From Streptomyces sp. NBC_01016 (lineage in GTDB: Bacteria > Actinomycetota > Actinomycetes > Streptomycetales > Streptomycetaceae), in the NCBI RefSeq assembly GCF_026341035.1, contig NZ_JAPEOQ010000002.1, forward strand, positions 2,542,001 to 2,606,000: 64,000 nt of DNA, read 5' to 3'. Under the pieces are notes generated by a model. That model had not been told where the DNA came from. It saw only the letters and a list, made by a program, of their open reading frames with translations, and did not search any database. Made by a program: the position numbers and the translations under genes. Every line of letters starts with the position of its first letter. The stretch's first letter is position 1. This document shows, one piece after another, positions 49,737 through 57,811 of this stretch.

Positions 49737-50578
49737 AGCTCGGAGTCAGTTCGTACTGCTTCCGCCAGCTCCTGAGCAGCGGCGAGATGGACCTGATCGG
49801 TGTTCTGGACTGGGTCGCGGCCTCGCGGGCCGGGCACATCGAGATCGCCGCGACGGACGGGGCGTACTACCTGGAGAACGAACGCGTCGTACGTGACACG
49901 GCGAAGCATGCCGAGGAAGTCGGCGTACCGATCGTCAATTACCTGGTGAGCGGCGATCTGAGGGAGGGCGACGGCAAGGAAGTCGACCTGCTGCGGCGGC
50001 AGTTGGACGTCGCGCAGCGCTTCGGTGCCGGGATCTTCCGGCACGACGTCGCGCCGTGGGCATGGCGTGAGCGGGACCCGGGGGAGTTCGAGTCGACCTT
50101 CGAGAAGGTCGTCGAAGGCTGCCGCGCGGTCGCCGACCACGCGGCGGCGCTCGGCATGGTGTCGACCATCGAGAACCACGGCTTCTTCATGAACGGCAGC
50201 GACCGTCTCGCCCGGCTCGTGCACGCCGTGGACCGTCCGAACTTCCGCGTCACGCTCGACCTCGGCAACGGCCTGTGCGTCGGCGAGGTACCAGGGAAGA
50301 CCGCCGCCGGCCTGATCGACGTGGCGGCGTCCATCGGTGTGAAGGACTTCCACATTCGCCGCTCCGCGGGGGAGGGCTGGCTGAAGACGCTCGCCGGCGA
50401 CTACCTCCTCGGCACCGTCTCGGGCCACGGCGACGTCGATCTGCCCGGCCTCCTTGCCCTGGTCGCCACGAAGCCCGACGTGCCGGTGAGCCTGGAATTC
50501 GAGGGCATGGAAGCGCCACTGCCCGCCATCGAGCACTCCCTTGCGAACATTCTTCGACTGACGGAAGGCGTGGCCTGA
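49733..50578 (+). CDS. Sugar phosphate isomerase/epimerase-type TIM barrel (AP-endonuclease-2 fold)
   Basis: The 281-aa protein begins MKLGVSSYCFRQLLSSGEMD and has the xylose-isomerase-like barrel motifs: GHIEIAATDGAYY, FGAGIFRHDVAPWAWRERD, LGMVSTIENHGFFMNGSDRL (metal Glu and His), FRVTLDLGNGLCVGE (Asp), VKDFHIRRSAGE (His) and PVSLEFEGMEA (Glu). These give the expected acidic/His metal set. GTG 49733 follows GGAGGGG and overlaps the ROK stop. Paired with the next dehydrogenase, it probably epimerises or isomerises an oxidised sugar or inositol; the substrate is not known. Confidence 0.85.
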   Translation: MKLGVSSYCFRQLLSSGEMDLIGVLDWVAASRAGHIEIAATDGAYYLENERVVRDTAKHAEEVGVPIVNYLVSGDLREGDGKEVDLLRRQLDVAQRFGAGIFRHDVAPWAWRERDPGEFESTFEKVVEGCRAVADHAAALGMVSTIENHGFFMNGSDRLARLVHAVDRPNFRVTLDLGNGLCVGEVPGKTAAGLIDVAASIGVKDFHIRRSAGEGWLKTLAGDYLLGTVSGHGDVDLPGLLALVATKPDVPVSLEFEGMEAPLPAIEHSLANILRLTEGVA

Positions 50579-50579
50579 C

Positions 50580-51635
50580 ATGACGACCCGTATCGCAGTG
50601 ATCGGCCTCGGGGCCATCGCCACCGAGCACTTGAGTGCCTACCAGAAGAACGACCAGGCCGAGCTGGTCGCCGTGTGCGACATCGACCCGGAGCGGGCAA
50701 AGGCCCGGGCCGAGCAGTTCGACGTGGAGCGGGCCACGACCGACGTCGAGGAGATTCTCTCCGACCCGGACGTGGACGCCGTGAGTGTCTGCGTGCCGAA
50801 CACCCTGCATGCCCCCATCGCCGAAGCGGCGCTGCGGGCCGGGAAGAACGTACTGATCGAGAAGCCGATGACGGTCACCGTCGCCGAGGCCGAGTCGCTG
50901 GTCCGGGCCGTCGAGGAGACCGGACAGGCACTACAGATCGGCTACGTACGGCGGTTCGCGCCGAACGCGCTGGTGACGAAGCGGTTCCTGGACGCGGGCG
51001 AGTTCGGTGACATCTACGCCGCACGCGCCACGCTGTTGCGGGCCGCCGGGAACCCGGGTGGGTGGTTCGGCGACGTGGAGCTGTCGGGCGGCGGTCCGCT
51101 GATCGACCTGGGCGTCCACATCATCGACCTGTGCTGGTACCTGATGGGCAGGCCGAAGGCGGTGTCCGCGTCCGGTGTCACGTTCGCGCCGCTGGGTGCG
51201 CGCGACAACATTCAGAACCTCAAGCGGTACCGCGCCGCATCGGCGGCTCGGCCCAACACCGTGGAGGACTACGTCACCGCGCAGCTCCGCTTCGAGGACG
51301 GTCAGGTGCTCGATGTGGACACGTCGTACTCGCTGCACGCGCGCAACGAGATCAGTGTGCGCATCCACGGTGACAAGGGTGGCGCGGAGATCGAGCCCGA
51401 ACTGCTGATGCTCACCGAGCGGCACGACACCCTCCTGCATGTGCGGCCTCAGATCGATTCGCTCGGCTTCGACTTCAAGGTCGGGTTCGCCAACCAGATC
51501 GACCACTTCCTGCGGATCTGCCGGGGCGAGATTCCGGCCGATGCCACCGCGGAACAGGGCCTGGAGATGGCCCGCATGCTGAGCGCGGTCTACGAGTCGG
51601 CGAAGAGCGGCGCCGAGGTGAAGATCGAGCGCTGA
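50580..51635 (+). CDS. Gfo/Idh/MocA-family NAD(P)-dependent sugar dehydrogenase
   Basis: The 351-aa enzyme has the Rossmann start TRIAVIGLGAIATEHLSAYQ, VDAVSVCVPNTLHAPIAEAA, the family's catalytic E-K-P (VLIEKPMTVTVAEAE) and GGPLIDLGVHIIDLCWYLMG, where Asp and His of D-x-x-x-H-x-x-D act in catalysis. The ATG is one base after the TIM-barrel stop. Together these two enzymes resemble the oxidise-isomerise pairs used on inositols, keto-sugars and C-glycosides. It ends before a terminator hairpin. Confidence 0.9.
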   Translation: MTTRIAVIGLGAIATEHLSAYQKNDQAELVAVCDIDPERAKARAEQFDVERATTDVEEILSDPDVDAVSVCVPNTLHAPIAEAALRAGKNVLIEKPMTVTVAEAESLVRAVEETGQALQIGYVRRFAPNALVTKRFLDAGEFGDIYAARATLLRAAGNPGGWFGDVELSGGGPLIDLGVHIIDLCWYLMGRPKAVSASGVTFAPLGARDNIQNLKRYRAASAARPNTVEDYVTAQLRFEDGQVLDVDTSYSLHARNEISVRIHGDKGGAEIEPELLMLTERHDTLLHVRPQIDSLGFDFKVGFANQIDHFLRICRGEIPADATAEQGLEMARMLSAVYESAKSGAEVKIER

Positions 51636-51647
51636 CCTGGCCGATTC

Positions 51648-51679
51648 AGTTGCCCGGGATCGCCCCGTCCCGGGCAACT
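51648..51679 (+). terminator. Hairpin between the enzyme and transporter parts of the sugar operon
   Basis: A perfect 12-bp stem (AGTTGCCCGGGA at 51648-51659 with 51668-51679) and 8-base loop lie 12 bases after the dehydrogenase stop, so the downstream transporter genes probably have their own promoter. Confidence 0.7.
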
Positions 51680-51797
51680 GGCATGCCTTCGCCGCTCCTT
51701 GGCGGCCGCCCGGAACCGACTGCACCACCTGCATCGGCCGGTGCGCCAGATGCACGGTCTGCAACGCGGATCACAGTTCAGTCGCCACTTCCAAAGG

Positions 51798-51807
51798 GGT
51801 CTAGACC
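51798..51807. promoter_or_regulatory. GGTCTAGACC palindrome, DasR/GntR-type site
   Basis: A perfect 10-bp palindrome GGTCTAGACC, 85 bases before the binding-protein ATG, equals the core of the DasR-responsive element (consensus ACTGGTCTAGACCACT). The outer positions here are only partly alike (AGG...TCC). DasR controls amino-sugar uptake in streptomycetes; other HutC-type GntR regulators recognise similar cores. Regulation is inferred. Confidence 0.55.
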
Positions 51808-51891
51808 TCCTGGTGAGAACGTGGTGAGAATCTGCGTGCTCACGGGCAACAACACTTCCCTGCTGTACTGCTGCAAGAGGAGCCACCACCC

Positions 51892-53190
51892 ATGAACCGA
51901 CGCGTCATCGCAGCCACCAGCACCGCCCTGGCACTGGGGCTCACCGCTACCGCCTGTGGAGGGGGTGGCTCGGAGGCCGACGGCGGGACCGACGGCAAGG
52001 GCAAGACGCTCAGCGTGTGGGTCATGGAGGGGACCAACCCCGACGCGAAGCCCTTCTTCAAGGAGGCCTCCGCCGCTTTCGAGAAGAAGACCGGCGCCAA
52101 GGTCAAGGTCGAGTACCAGCAGTGGGCCAGCGCCCAGCGGAAGTTCACCACCGCGATCGAGGGCGGTGCCGATCAGGTGCCCGACGTCGCGGAGGTCGGC
52201 ACCACCTGGGTTCCCGGCTTCGCGGACAAGGGGGCGCTCGTCGACGTCTCCAAGGAGGTCGAGAAGGCCGGCCTGTCCGACGACCTCGTCCCCGCCCTCA
52301 AGGACGCGGGCACCCTGGACGGCAAGCAGTACGGCATGCCCTGGTACGCGGGAGTCCGCTCGATCGTCTACCGCAAGGACATCTTCGAGAAGCACAACAT
52401 CAAGCCCCCGACCAACTGGAAGGAGCTGCGCTCGGCCGCCAAGACCCTGAAGAAGGACGAGCCGAAGATGATCGCCTTCCCCGTCGCCAGCGGCGCGGAA
52501 ATGTTCACAACTCCCTTCATCTGGGGCGCGGGTGGCGAACTCGCCGTGGAAAAGGGCGGTAAGTGGAAGTCGGCCATCAACTCGAAGAAGTCCGTCGAGG
52601 GCATCACCGCCTACACCGACCTCGCCCTCAAGGACAAGGTGTCCCCGGCCAAGGTCAACACCTGGACCGAGAAGGAGGTCGGTGACGCCTGGAACAAGGG
52701 CGAGGTCGTCATGTCCCTCTCCGGCAACTGGACCCCGAAGGCCTTTGCCGAGGCCAACCCCGACCTCAAGGGCAACCTCGGCGCCATTCCGATCCCCGGC
52801 CAGAACGGCGGCATGTCCCCGTCGTTCCTCGGCGGCTCCTACCTCTCCGCGTTCAAGACGGACAAGCAGGCGCTGTCGTGGGAGTTCATCAAGCTCCTCA
52901 CCACCGGCAAGTTCGCCAAGAAGTGGGCCGAGCAGAGCAGCTACCTGCCGCCCACCAACAGCGACCTCGACAAGATGCCCGACAAGGACGACGCGCTGGT
53001 CAAGCCGTTCGTCAAGCAGTTCAAGGACGGCGGCGCGAGCGTGCCCAAGGCCAAGTCGTACACCGAGATCCAGGCCACCCAGGTCATCCCGAAGATGGTC
53101 CAGTCGATCCTCGCCGGCAAGGCCACGCCGCAGCAGGCGGCCGACAAGGCGGCCAAGGAAATGGACGCCATCTTCGCGCAGGGCGAGTGA
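51892..53190 (+). CDS. Carbohydrate-binding lipoprotein of an ABC importer (SBP family 1)
   Basis: The 432-aa protein has a lipoprotein signal ending TATAC with Cys at about residue 22, a Gly/Ser spacer, and an SBP_bac_1 body: LSVWVMEGTNPDAKPFFKEA, AAFEKKTGAKVKVEYQQWAS, DVAEVGTTWVPGFADKGAL, QYGMPWYAGVRSIVYRKDIF, GDAWNKGEVVMSLSGNWTPK, SYLSAFKTDKQALSWEFIKL. It should deliver a mono- or oligosaccharide to the two permeases that follow. A likely ribosome binding site is AAGAGGAG. The upstream palindrome suggests regulation by a DasR-like protein. Confidence 0.92.
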   Translation: MNRRVIAATSTALALGLTATACGGGGSEADGGTDGKGKTLSVWVMEGTNPDAKPFFKEASAAFEKKTGAKVKVEYQQWASAQRKFTTAIEGGADQVPDVAEVGTTWVPGFADKGALVDVSKEVEKAGLSDDLVPALKDAGTLDGKQYGMPWYAGVRSIVYRKDIFEKHNIKPPTNWKELRSAAKTLKKDEPKMIAFPVASGAEMFTTPFIWGAGGELAVEKGGKWKSAINSKKSVEGITAYTDLALKDKVSPAKVNTWTEKEVGDAWNKGEVVMSLSGNWTPKAFAEANPDLKGNLGAIPIPGQNGGMSPSFLGGSYLSAFKTDKQALSWEFIKLLTTGKFAKKWAEQSSYLPPTNSDLDKMPDKDDALVKPFVKQFKDGGASVPKAKSYTEIQATQVIPKMVQSILAGKATPQQAADKAAKEMDAIFAQGE

Positions 53191-53296
53191 CACTCACGGT
53201 CGCACGGCCGAGCGGTGGGTAACTCCCACGCCGCACCCCTCAATCCCCCCTCCGCACCCCTCAACCCTCCCCGCACATCCGACCATTGAGAGCTCC

Positions 53297-54280
53297 ATGA
53301 ACCGCTCGCTCGCCACCGGGACCGTGGATGCCCCGGAGCGCCAGGGCAGCCGGCCGTCCGTGCCCTCGCCCGAGTCCGAACGCCTGCTGAGGCGTAAGCG
53401 CCGGACCACCCTCACCCGGCCCTGGCTGCTGCTCGCCCCCTCCCTCGTCGTCCTCGCAGGACTGCTGCTCTGGCCGATGATCCAGGTCGGGATCCTGTCG
53501 CTGCAGGACTACGAGGTGAAGTTCGGCGGCGGCGTCGCCACCTTCACCGGCTTCGACCACTACGTCGAACTCCTCAGCGGCGATCTGCTCTGGAAGACGG
53601 TGCTGCCCAACACCGCGTTCTTCGCGGTGGCCTGTGTCGGCCTGACGGTGGTGCTCGGCACCGCGATCGCTCTGCTCCTGGCCAGGCTCGGCCCGGTCTG
53701 GCGGACCATCTGCTCCACCGCGATCATGGCTGCCTGGGCGATGCCCGCGGTGACCGGTACCTACGTGTGGATCTGGCTCTTCCAGCCGGGCGACGGCCTG
53801 TTCAGCGCTCTGGTGGGCGGCTCCGACTCCAGCAACTGGTTCACCGACCGCCTCTCCTTCTACGCCATCGGGACCCTCAACGTGGTCCACCACGGCTTCC
53901 CGTTCGTCGCGATCACCGTCTTCGCCGGACTCCTGACCATTCCCAAGGAGCTCTACGAAGCGGCGATGCTGGACGGCGCGAACGCCTGGCAGCGGTTCTG
54001 GAAGGTCACCGTGCCCGCCATCAAGCCGGTGTTCCTCGTGGTGACGATCCTGTCGACCATCTGGGACTTCAAGGTCTTCACGCAGATCTTCCTGATGCCC
54101 GGAGGCCAGGGCCAGAACGAGCAGGTCGAGAACCTCGGCGTCTACTCGTACCTCGAAGCCTTCGCCAAGGAAGACTATGGGACGGGCGCCGCAGCGGCGG
54201 TCCTGCTCACCCTCCTCCTTCTCGTGATCACCATCATCTACATCCGCACCCTGTTCAGGCAGGGGGAGGAGGACCTGTGA
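53297..54280 (+). CDS. Sugar ABC importer permease, MalF type
   Basis: The 327-aa protein has a basic N-terminus (LLRRKRRTTLTRPWLLLAPS), six helices and the coupling loop ELYEAAMLDGANAWQRFWKV (E-A-A-x3-G-x9-P-like, with TVPAIKP). ATG 53297 follows GAGAG; the frame is open far upstream, but that part overlaps the binding-protein gene. The stop overlaps the second permease as GTGA. Confidence 0.92.
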   Translation: MNRSLATGTVDAPERQGSRPSVPSPESERLLRRKRRTTLTRPWLLLAPSLVVLAGLLLWPMIQVGILSLQDYEVKFGGGVATFTGFDHYVELLSGDLLWKTVLPNTAFFAVACVGLTVVLGTAIALLLARLGPVWRTICSTAIMAAWAMPAVTGTYVWIWLFQPGDGLFSALVGGSDSSNWFTDRLSFYAIGTLNVVHHGFPFVAITVFAGLLTIPKELYEAAMLDGANAWQRFWKVTVPAIKPVFLVVTILSTIWDFKVFTQIFLMPGGQGQNEQVENLGVYSYLEAFAKEDYGTGAAAAVLLTLLLLVITIIYIRTLFRQGEEDL

Positions 54281-55128
54281 GCACCACCGACATGCCCGCC
54301 ACGACGCGGTCCTCCCTCGGCTCCAAGGTCGGTCTGCCGGCAGCCGTCGCCGCACTCCTGATCTTCGCCCTCTTCCCGATCTACTGGATGGTCTCGACGG
54401 CTCTGGACCCGAGCGCCCAGAGCCGCGGAGCGAACCTCCTCCCCGGCGGCTTCACCTTCGACCACTTCAGTACGGTCTTCGAACGCGGCAACTTCGGTAC
54501 GTACCTGCTGAATTCGGCGATCGTCGGCCTGGGTACGGTCGTGGTCTCGGCGGCCCTCGCGCTGTTCGCGGCGGTCGCGGTCGCCCGCTTCAAGTTCAAG
54601 TTCCGCACATCCGTGCTGGTCATGGTCCTGATCGTGCAGATGGTGCCGCTCGAGGCGCTCGTCATCCCGCTGTTCATCCAGATGCGCGACTACGACATGC
54701 TCAACAGCCTCCTCGGCCTGACCATCGTCTACACCGCGCTCTCGCTACCCTTCGCCATCTGGACCCTGCGCGGCTTCGTGCAGACCGTGCCCAAGGAGAT
54801 CGAAGAGGCGGCGTACATCGACGGCTGCTCGTGGTGGCGGATGTTCCGCTCCGTGCTGCTTCCGCTGGTCGCGCCGGGGCTCGTGGCCACGTCGATCTTC
54901 GCGTTCATCACCGCGTGGAACGAGTTCGTCTTCGCGTACACCTTCATGAAGAGCAGCGACAAGTACACGGCCGCGGTCGGCATCTTCCAGTTCTTCGGTG
55001 AGAACACCACCAGCTGGGGCCCGGTCATGGCCAGCTCCACGCTGGTCACGGTGCCGGTCCTGATCTTCTTCGTGGCGGTCCAGCACCGGCTCGCCTCCGG
55101 CCTTGCGGCAGGAGCGGTCAAGGGCTGA
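54277..55128 (+). CDS. Sugar ABC importer permease, MalG type
   Basis: The 283-aa protein begins after GTG 54277 and shows the MalG pattern: FALFPIYWMVSTALDPSAQS, AVAVARFKFKFRTSVLVMVL, TVPKEIEEAAYIDGCSWWRM (EAA loop) and LPLVAPGLVATSIFAFITAWNEFVFA. No ATPase gene follows, as is normal for streptomycete sugar importers, which share the MsiK ATPase encoded elsewhere. Confidence 0.92.
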   Translation: MSTTDMPATTRSSLGSKVGLPAAVAALLIFALFPIYWMVSTALDPSAQSRGANLLPGGFTFDHFSTVFERGNFGTYLLNSAIVGLGTVVVSAALALFAAVAVARFKFKFRTSVLVMVLIVQMVPLEALVIPLFIQMRDYDMLNSLLGLTIVYTALSLPFAIWTLRGFVQTVPKEIEEAAYIDGCSWWRMFRSVLLPLVAPGLVATSIFAFITAWNEFVFAYTFMKSSDKYTAAVGIFQFFGENTTSWGPVMASSTLVTVPVLIFFVAVQHRLASGLAAGAVKG

Positions 55129-55179
55129 CCCCCTACGCCCCCAGCCTCACGGTCCGTTGTTGCCCGGTACTGTCCAGGG

Positions 55180-55542
55180 ATGAGCGACGACATGGATCCC
55201 CTGCTGAAGCGCCTGACCGATCGAGTGGAGCGGGAGGGGCTCGCCCTGCCGATCACTCTGGTCGTGAACGGCACCACCATCACCGGAGAGGTCGTGCCGC
55301 ACGCTGTGTGGGCCGGGCACATTGCGGAACAGCTTGCAGACTCGGAGAGCCGGGCGAGCATATTCGCCGACGACTTCACGTGGGAGCAGACGCAGCCCGA
55401 GCGTGATGGTGACTATCTGCATCTGAACGGAGGGAAGGTTGCCAGCGCCGGGGCTGTATTCCCTGAGCGCGGTGGCCTGTTCCGTATCCGGTTGGCGCAC
55501 GTGAACGGTTGGTTCCTGGGGGAGATCCAGGCCCACGGGTGA
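55180..55542 (+). CDS. Unknown 120-aa protein, GvpU-like in its first half
   Basis: The protein is soluble and acidic: MSDDMDPLLKRLTDRVEREG, LALPITLVVNGTTITGEVVP, HAVWAGHIAEQL, and a C-terminal beta part (GLFRIRLAHVNGWFLGEIQ). The 'L-P-I-T-L-x-V-x-G-x-x-(I/V)-x-G' strand pair followed by a helix resembles the gas-vesicle accessory protein GvpU and related small actinobacterial proteins; no other gvp genes are present, so the link is weak. Its stop codon lies inside a GGGTGA hexamer array. Confidence 0.6.
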   Translation: MSDDMDPLLKRLTDRVEREGLALPITLVVNGTTITGEVVPHAVWAGHIAEQLADSESRASIFADDFTWEQTQPERDGDYLHLNGGKVASAGAVFPERGGLFRIRLAHVNGWFLGEIQAHG

Positions 55543-55566
55543 GGGTGAGGGTGAGGGTGAGGGTGA
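55537..55566. repeat. Five tandem GGGTGA hexamers covering a stop codon
   Basis: GGGTGA is repeated five times (55537-55566). The first unit provides the last Gly codon and the TGA stop of the preceding gene, so changes in copy number would leave the protein intact. Confidence 0.9.
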
Positions 55567-55624
55567 GAGCGGTGGCGTGCCCGCCACTGGGGCAAGGGTG
55601 AGTGGGAACTTCGTCCCCTCATGA

Positions 55625-55661
55625 CACCGGGGCCGGCCGAAGAGCTCGGCCGGCCCCGGTG
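55625..55661. terminator. Bidirectional terminator between convergent genes
   Basis: A perfect 16-bp stem (CACCGGGGCCGGCCGA at 55625-55640 with 55646-55661) and 5-base loop lie between the stop of the rightward gene (55542) and of the leftward PRC-barrel gene (55681). Confidence 0.85.
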
Positions 55662-55680
55662 GTCGTGATGGTTCGGACGG

Positions 55681-56031
55681 TCAGATGCGGCCCTTGCCGT
55701 AGTAGGTGCTGATCTGGTCGTGGTACCCGGCGTCTCCGACGTGCTTGTCCTTGTCGAATTCGGGGGCGTCCTTGATCTGTGCCTTTGAGCGGTCGACGTG
55801 AATCGTCCTGTTCACGGTGTCGATCCGGGACACTGTGCCTGCGGGCAGCAGGACATGCTTGCCGAAGATCCACACGCCGGTGTCGACGACGAGGTAGGCG
55901 GAGCCGACCTCGTCCGAGTGCTTGTCGACCTTGCCGATGCTGCCGTCGGTGGCCTCCACCTTGAAGCCGATCAGATCGGCTCCCGTGGTGTGGTTGCTCG
56001 TCGGCGGATAGCCCCACATGTTCTCGTTCAC
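55681..56031 (-). CDS. PRC-barrel domain protein
   Basis: The 116-aa protein is a single PRC-barrel: MWGYPPTSNHTTGADLIGFK, VEATDGSIGKVDKHSDEVGS, AYLVVDTGVWIFGKHVLLPA (the V-D-x-G-x-W-x-x-G/K pattern of PRC), GTVSRIDTVNRTIHVDRSKA and DAPEFDKDKH. PRC-barrels bind RNA or proteins in RimM and photosynthetic reaction centres; streptomycete stand-alone forms are often stress-linked, without proven roles. GTG 56031 follows AAGGAG by six bases; the frame upstream to 56499 has no start signals. Confidence 0.88.
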   Translation of the reverse strand: MNENMWGYPPTSNHTTGADLIGFKVEATDGSIGKVDKHSDEVGSAYLVVDTGVWIFGKHVLLPAGTVSRIDTVNRTIHVDRSKAQIKDAPEFDKDKHVGDAGYHDQISTYYGKGRI

Positions 56032-56672
56032 GTTCGGCTCCTTCATCGACGATGTACGGCCCGGAGCGCCCTGTCCAGCGGTTCCGGCGCTCCTCGGATC
56101 GGCGGGTGCCCCCGCCCCGGGAATGAACACAGATGACCAAGGAGCAACTGCGGCGCGGTTGCCGGGCGGACGTGCGGCCGCCGGATTCCCGGTCCGCCGA
56201 GTAGACGCTCCCCGCTGCGGTCCGACCTGCCGTGCCGAAGGCAGGGCGTGCCGGCTGTGAGGAACCTGCGGCGTGGGACTCTCACCGAGGTGCAGGCAGG
56301 GGGCCTGCCCTGCCTTTCTCGTTCTACCGCCCGATGGACGCGCCCCCAGGAACGGGCTCACCAGCGCCGCCCGCCCGACCGGTGGCGCGGTGACCAGTTC
56401 GGTCTCATCGGCCCGCCACATGACCGGCTCATCCTCGTCGCGCCAGGTCAATCCCGTGCGCCACCACGGCATGGCTACCCCGCACAAGGCAGCTGCCATC
56501 TCTGGTCCGTTGCCTCCCTGGGCCGCGATCCTGTCGATTCGGCCTCGCCCGCGCCTTGCCTGGCCACTGGACAGCTGACCCGCTCACGGGCCCTGTCCGT
56601 TCCCGTCCCTTCCGGATGCACGTGCGCAGGGGGTTGCCTTCGCGTGCACTTCAACTCCTAGCGTTCGCGGGC
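56032..56672. other. Gap of 640 bases with a repeated hairpin element
   Basis: No gene is recognised. Bases 56281-56321 repeat, with few changes, the element at 23948-23989: CTCACCGAGG followed by a hairpin (GGCAGG-GGG-CCTGCC) and then CTGCCTTTCTCG. The remainder contains open frames of random character. Confidence 0.5.
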
Positions 56673-57722
56673 ATGGAGACGACCAACGCGAAGAACGGGA
56701 CGACGACCACCGCGACGCACGCGCCGTACACCAGGGTCCTTGGACGCAGCGGGATCGAGGTCAGCGCGCTCGGTTTTGGCTGCTGGGCCATCGGCGGGCC
56801 CTGGCAGGGGCTTGGCGGGGAGCCGCTCGGCTGGGGCGAGGTCGATGATGAGGAGTCCGTGCGTGCCGTGCGCCGTGCGCTGGATCTCGGCGTGACCTTC
56901 TTCGACACCGCCGACGCGTACGGGACCGGGCACAGCGAGCGCGTGCTGGGGCGGGCGCTCGGCAAGCGGCGGGCGGATGTCGTCGTGGCCACCAAGTGGG
57001 GCAACCTCTTCGACGAGGAGAGCAGGGTCCGCACGGGCGGCGACGACTCACCGGCGTACGTACGGCAGGCGTTGACCGCGTCGCTGGCCCGGCTGGGTAC
57101 CGATTACGTGGATCTGTACCAGCTGCATCTGTCGGACGCTGACCCCGAGCGGGCCGCGCTGCTGCGGGACGCCTGCGAGGACCTCGTAGAGGAGGGGCTG
57201 ATCCGGGCGTACGCATGGAGCACCGATGACCCGGAGCGTGCGGCGGTCTTCGCCGCGGGCCCACACTGCGCGGCCGTGCAGCACCGCTGCAACGTCCTGC
57301 AGGATGCGCCCGAAATGCTCGCCCTGTGCGAGGAGTTCGACCTCGCGAGCATCAACCGCAGCCCGCTCGCGATGGGCCTGCTGACGGGGAAGTTCGTGCC
57401 GGGCAACACGCTCGCGACCACGGACATCCGCAGCGCTCCGCCCGCCTGGCTGCCGGGGTTCGCGGTGGGTGGCGGCGTCGATCCGGAGTGGCTGTCGCGT
57501 GTGGAGGCGGTACGGTCCGTCCTCACGAGCCGCGGCCGTACCCTCGCTCAGGGTGCGCTGGTTTGGTTGTGGGCGCGCAGTCCGCGCACGGTGCCGATCC
57601 CCGGATTCCGGACGGTTGCCCAGGCGGAGGAGAACGCCGGGGCGATGGAGTTCGGACCACTGTCGGCGGGCGAGCTCGCCGAGATCGATCGTGCCATGGT
57701 CCCGGTCTCGCGCAGCTCATGA
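56673..57722 (+). CDS. Aldo/keto reductase
   Basis: This 349-aa NADPH-dependent oxidoreductase has a TIM barrel. The catalytic tetrad is visible: Asp and Tyr in FFDTADAYGTGHSERVLGRA, Lys in VVATKWGNLF and His in DLYQLHLSDADP. The C-terminal cofactor segment is TVPIPGFRTVAQAEENAGA. N-terminal VLGRSGIEVSALGFGCWAIG is the usual start of the YajO/Tas-like bacterial group acting on small aldehydes and ketones. ATG 56673 is chosen since homology begins at RVLGRSG; no strong ribosome binding site is seen. It is monocistronic. Confidence 0.88.
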   Translation: METTNAKNGTTTTATHAPYTRVLGRSGIEVSALGFGCWAIGGPWQGLGGEPLGWGEVDDEESVRAVRRALDLGVTFFDTADAYGTGHSERVLGRALGKRRADVVVATKWGNLFDEESRVRTGGDDSPAYVRQALTASLARLGTDYVDLYQLHLSDADPERAALLRDACEDLVEEGLIRAYAWSTDDPERAAVFAAGPHCAAVQHRCNVLQDAPEMLALCEEFDLASINRSPLAMGLLTGKFVPGNTLATTDIRSAPPAWLPGFAVGGGVDPEWLSRVEAVRSVLTSRGRTLAQGALVWLWARSPRTVPIPGFRTVAQAEENAGAMEFGPLSAGELAEIDRAMVPVSRSS

Positions 57723-57811
57723 CGGGGCGGCGGCCGAAGTCCAGGGCGCTGAACTGGTGTGTGTGGGGAGGTCAATTGGGGCCCTGAGACCTTGGGGCAT
57801 AAGTTGACGGC

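Noticed and set aside
55537..55566. Telomere-like repeat
   Set aside because: GGGTGA hexamers resemble eukaryotic telomere units only superficially; streptomycete telomeres are palindrome-rich, and this tract is internal.
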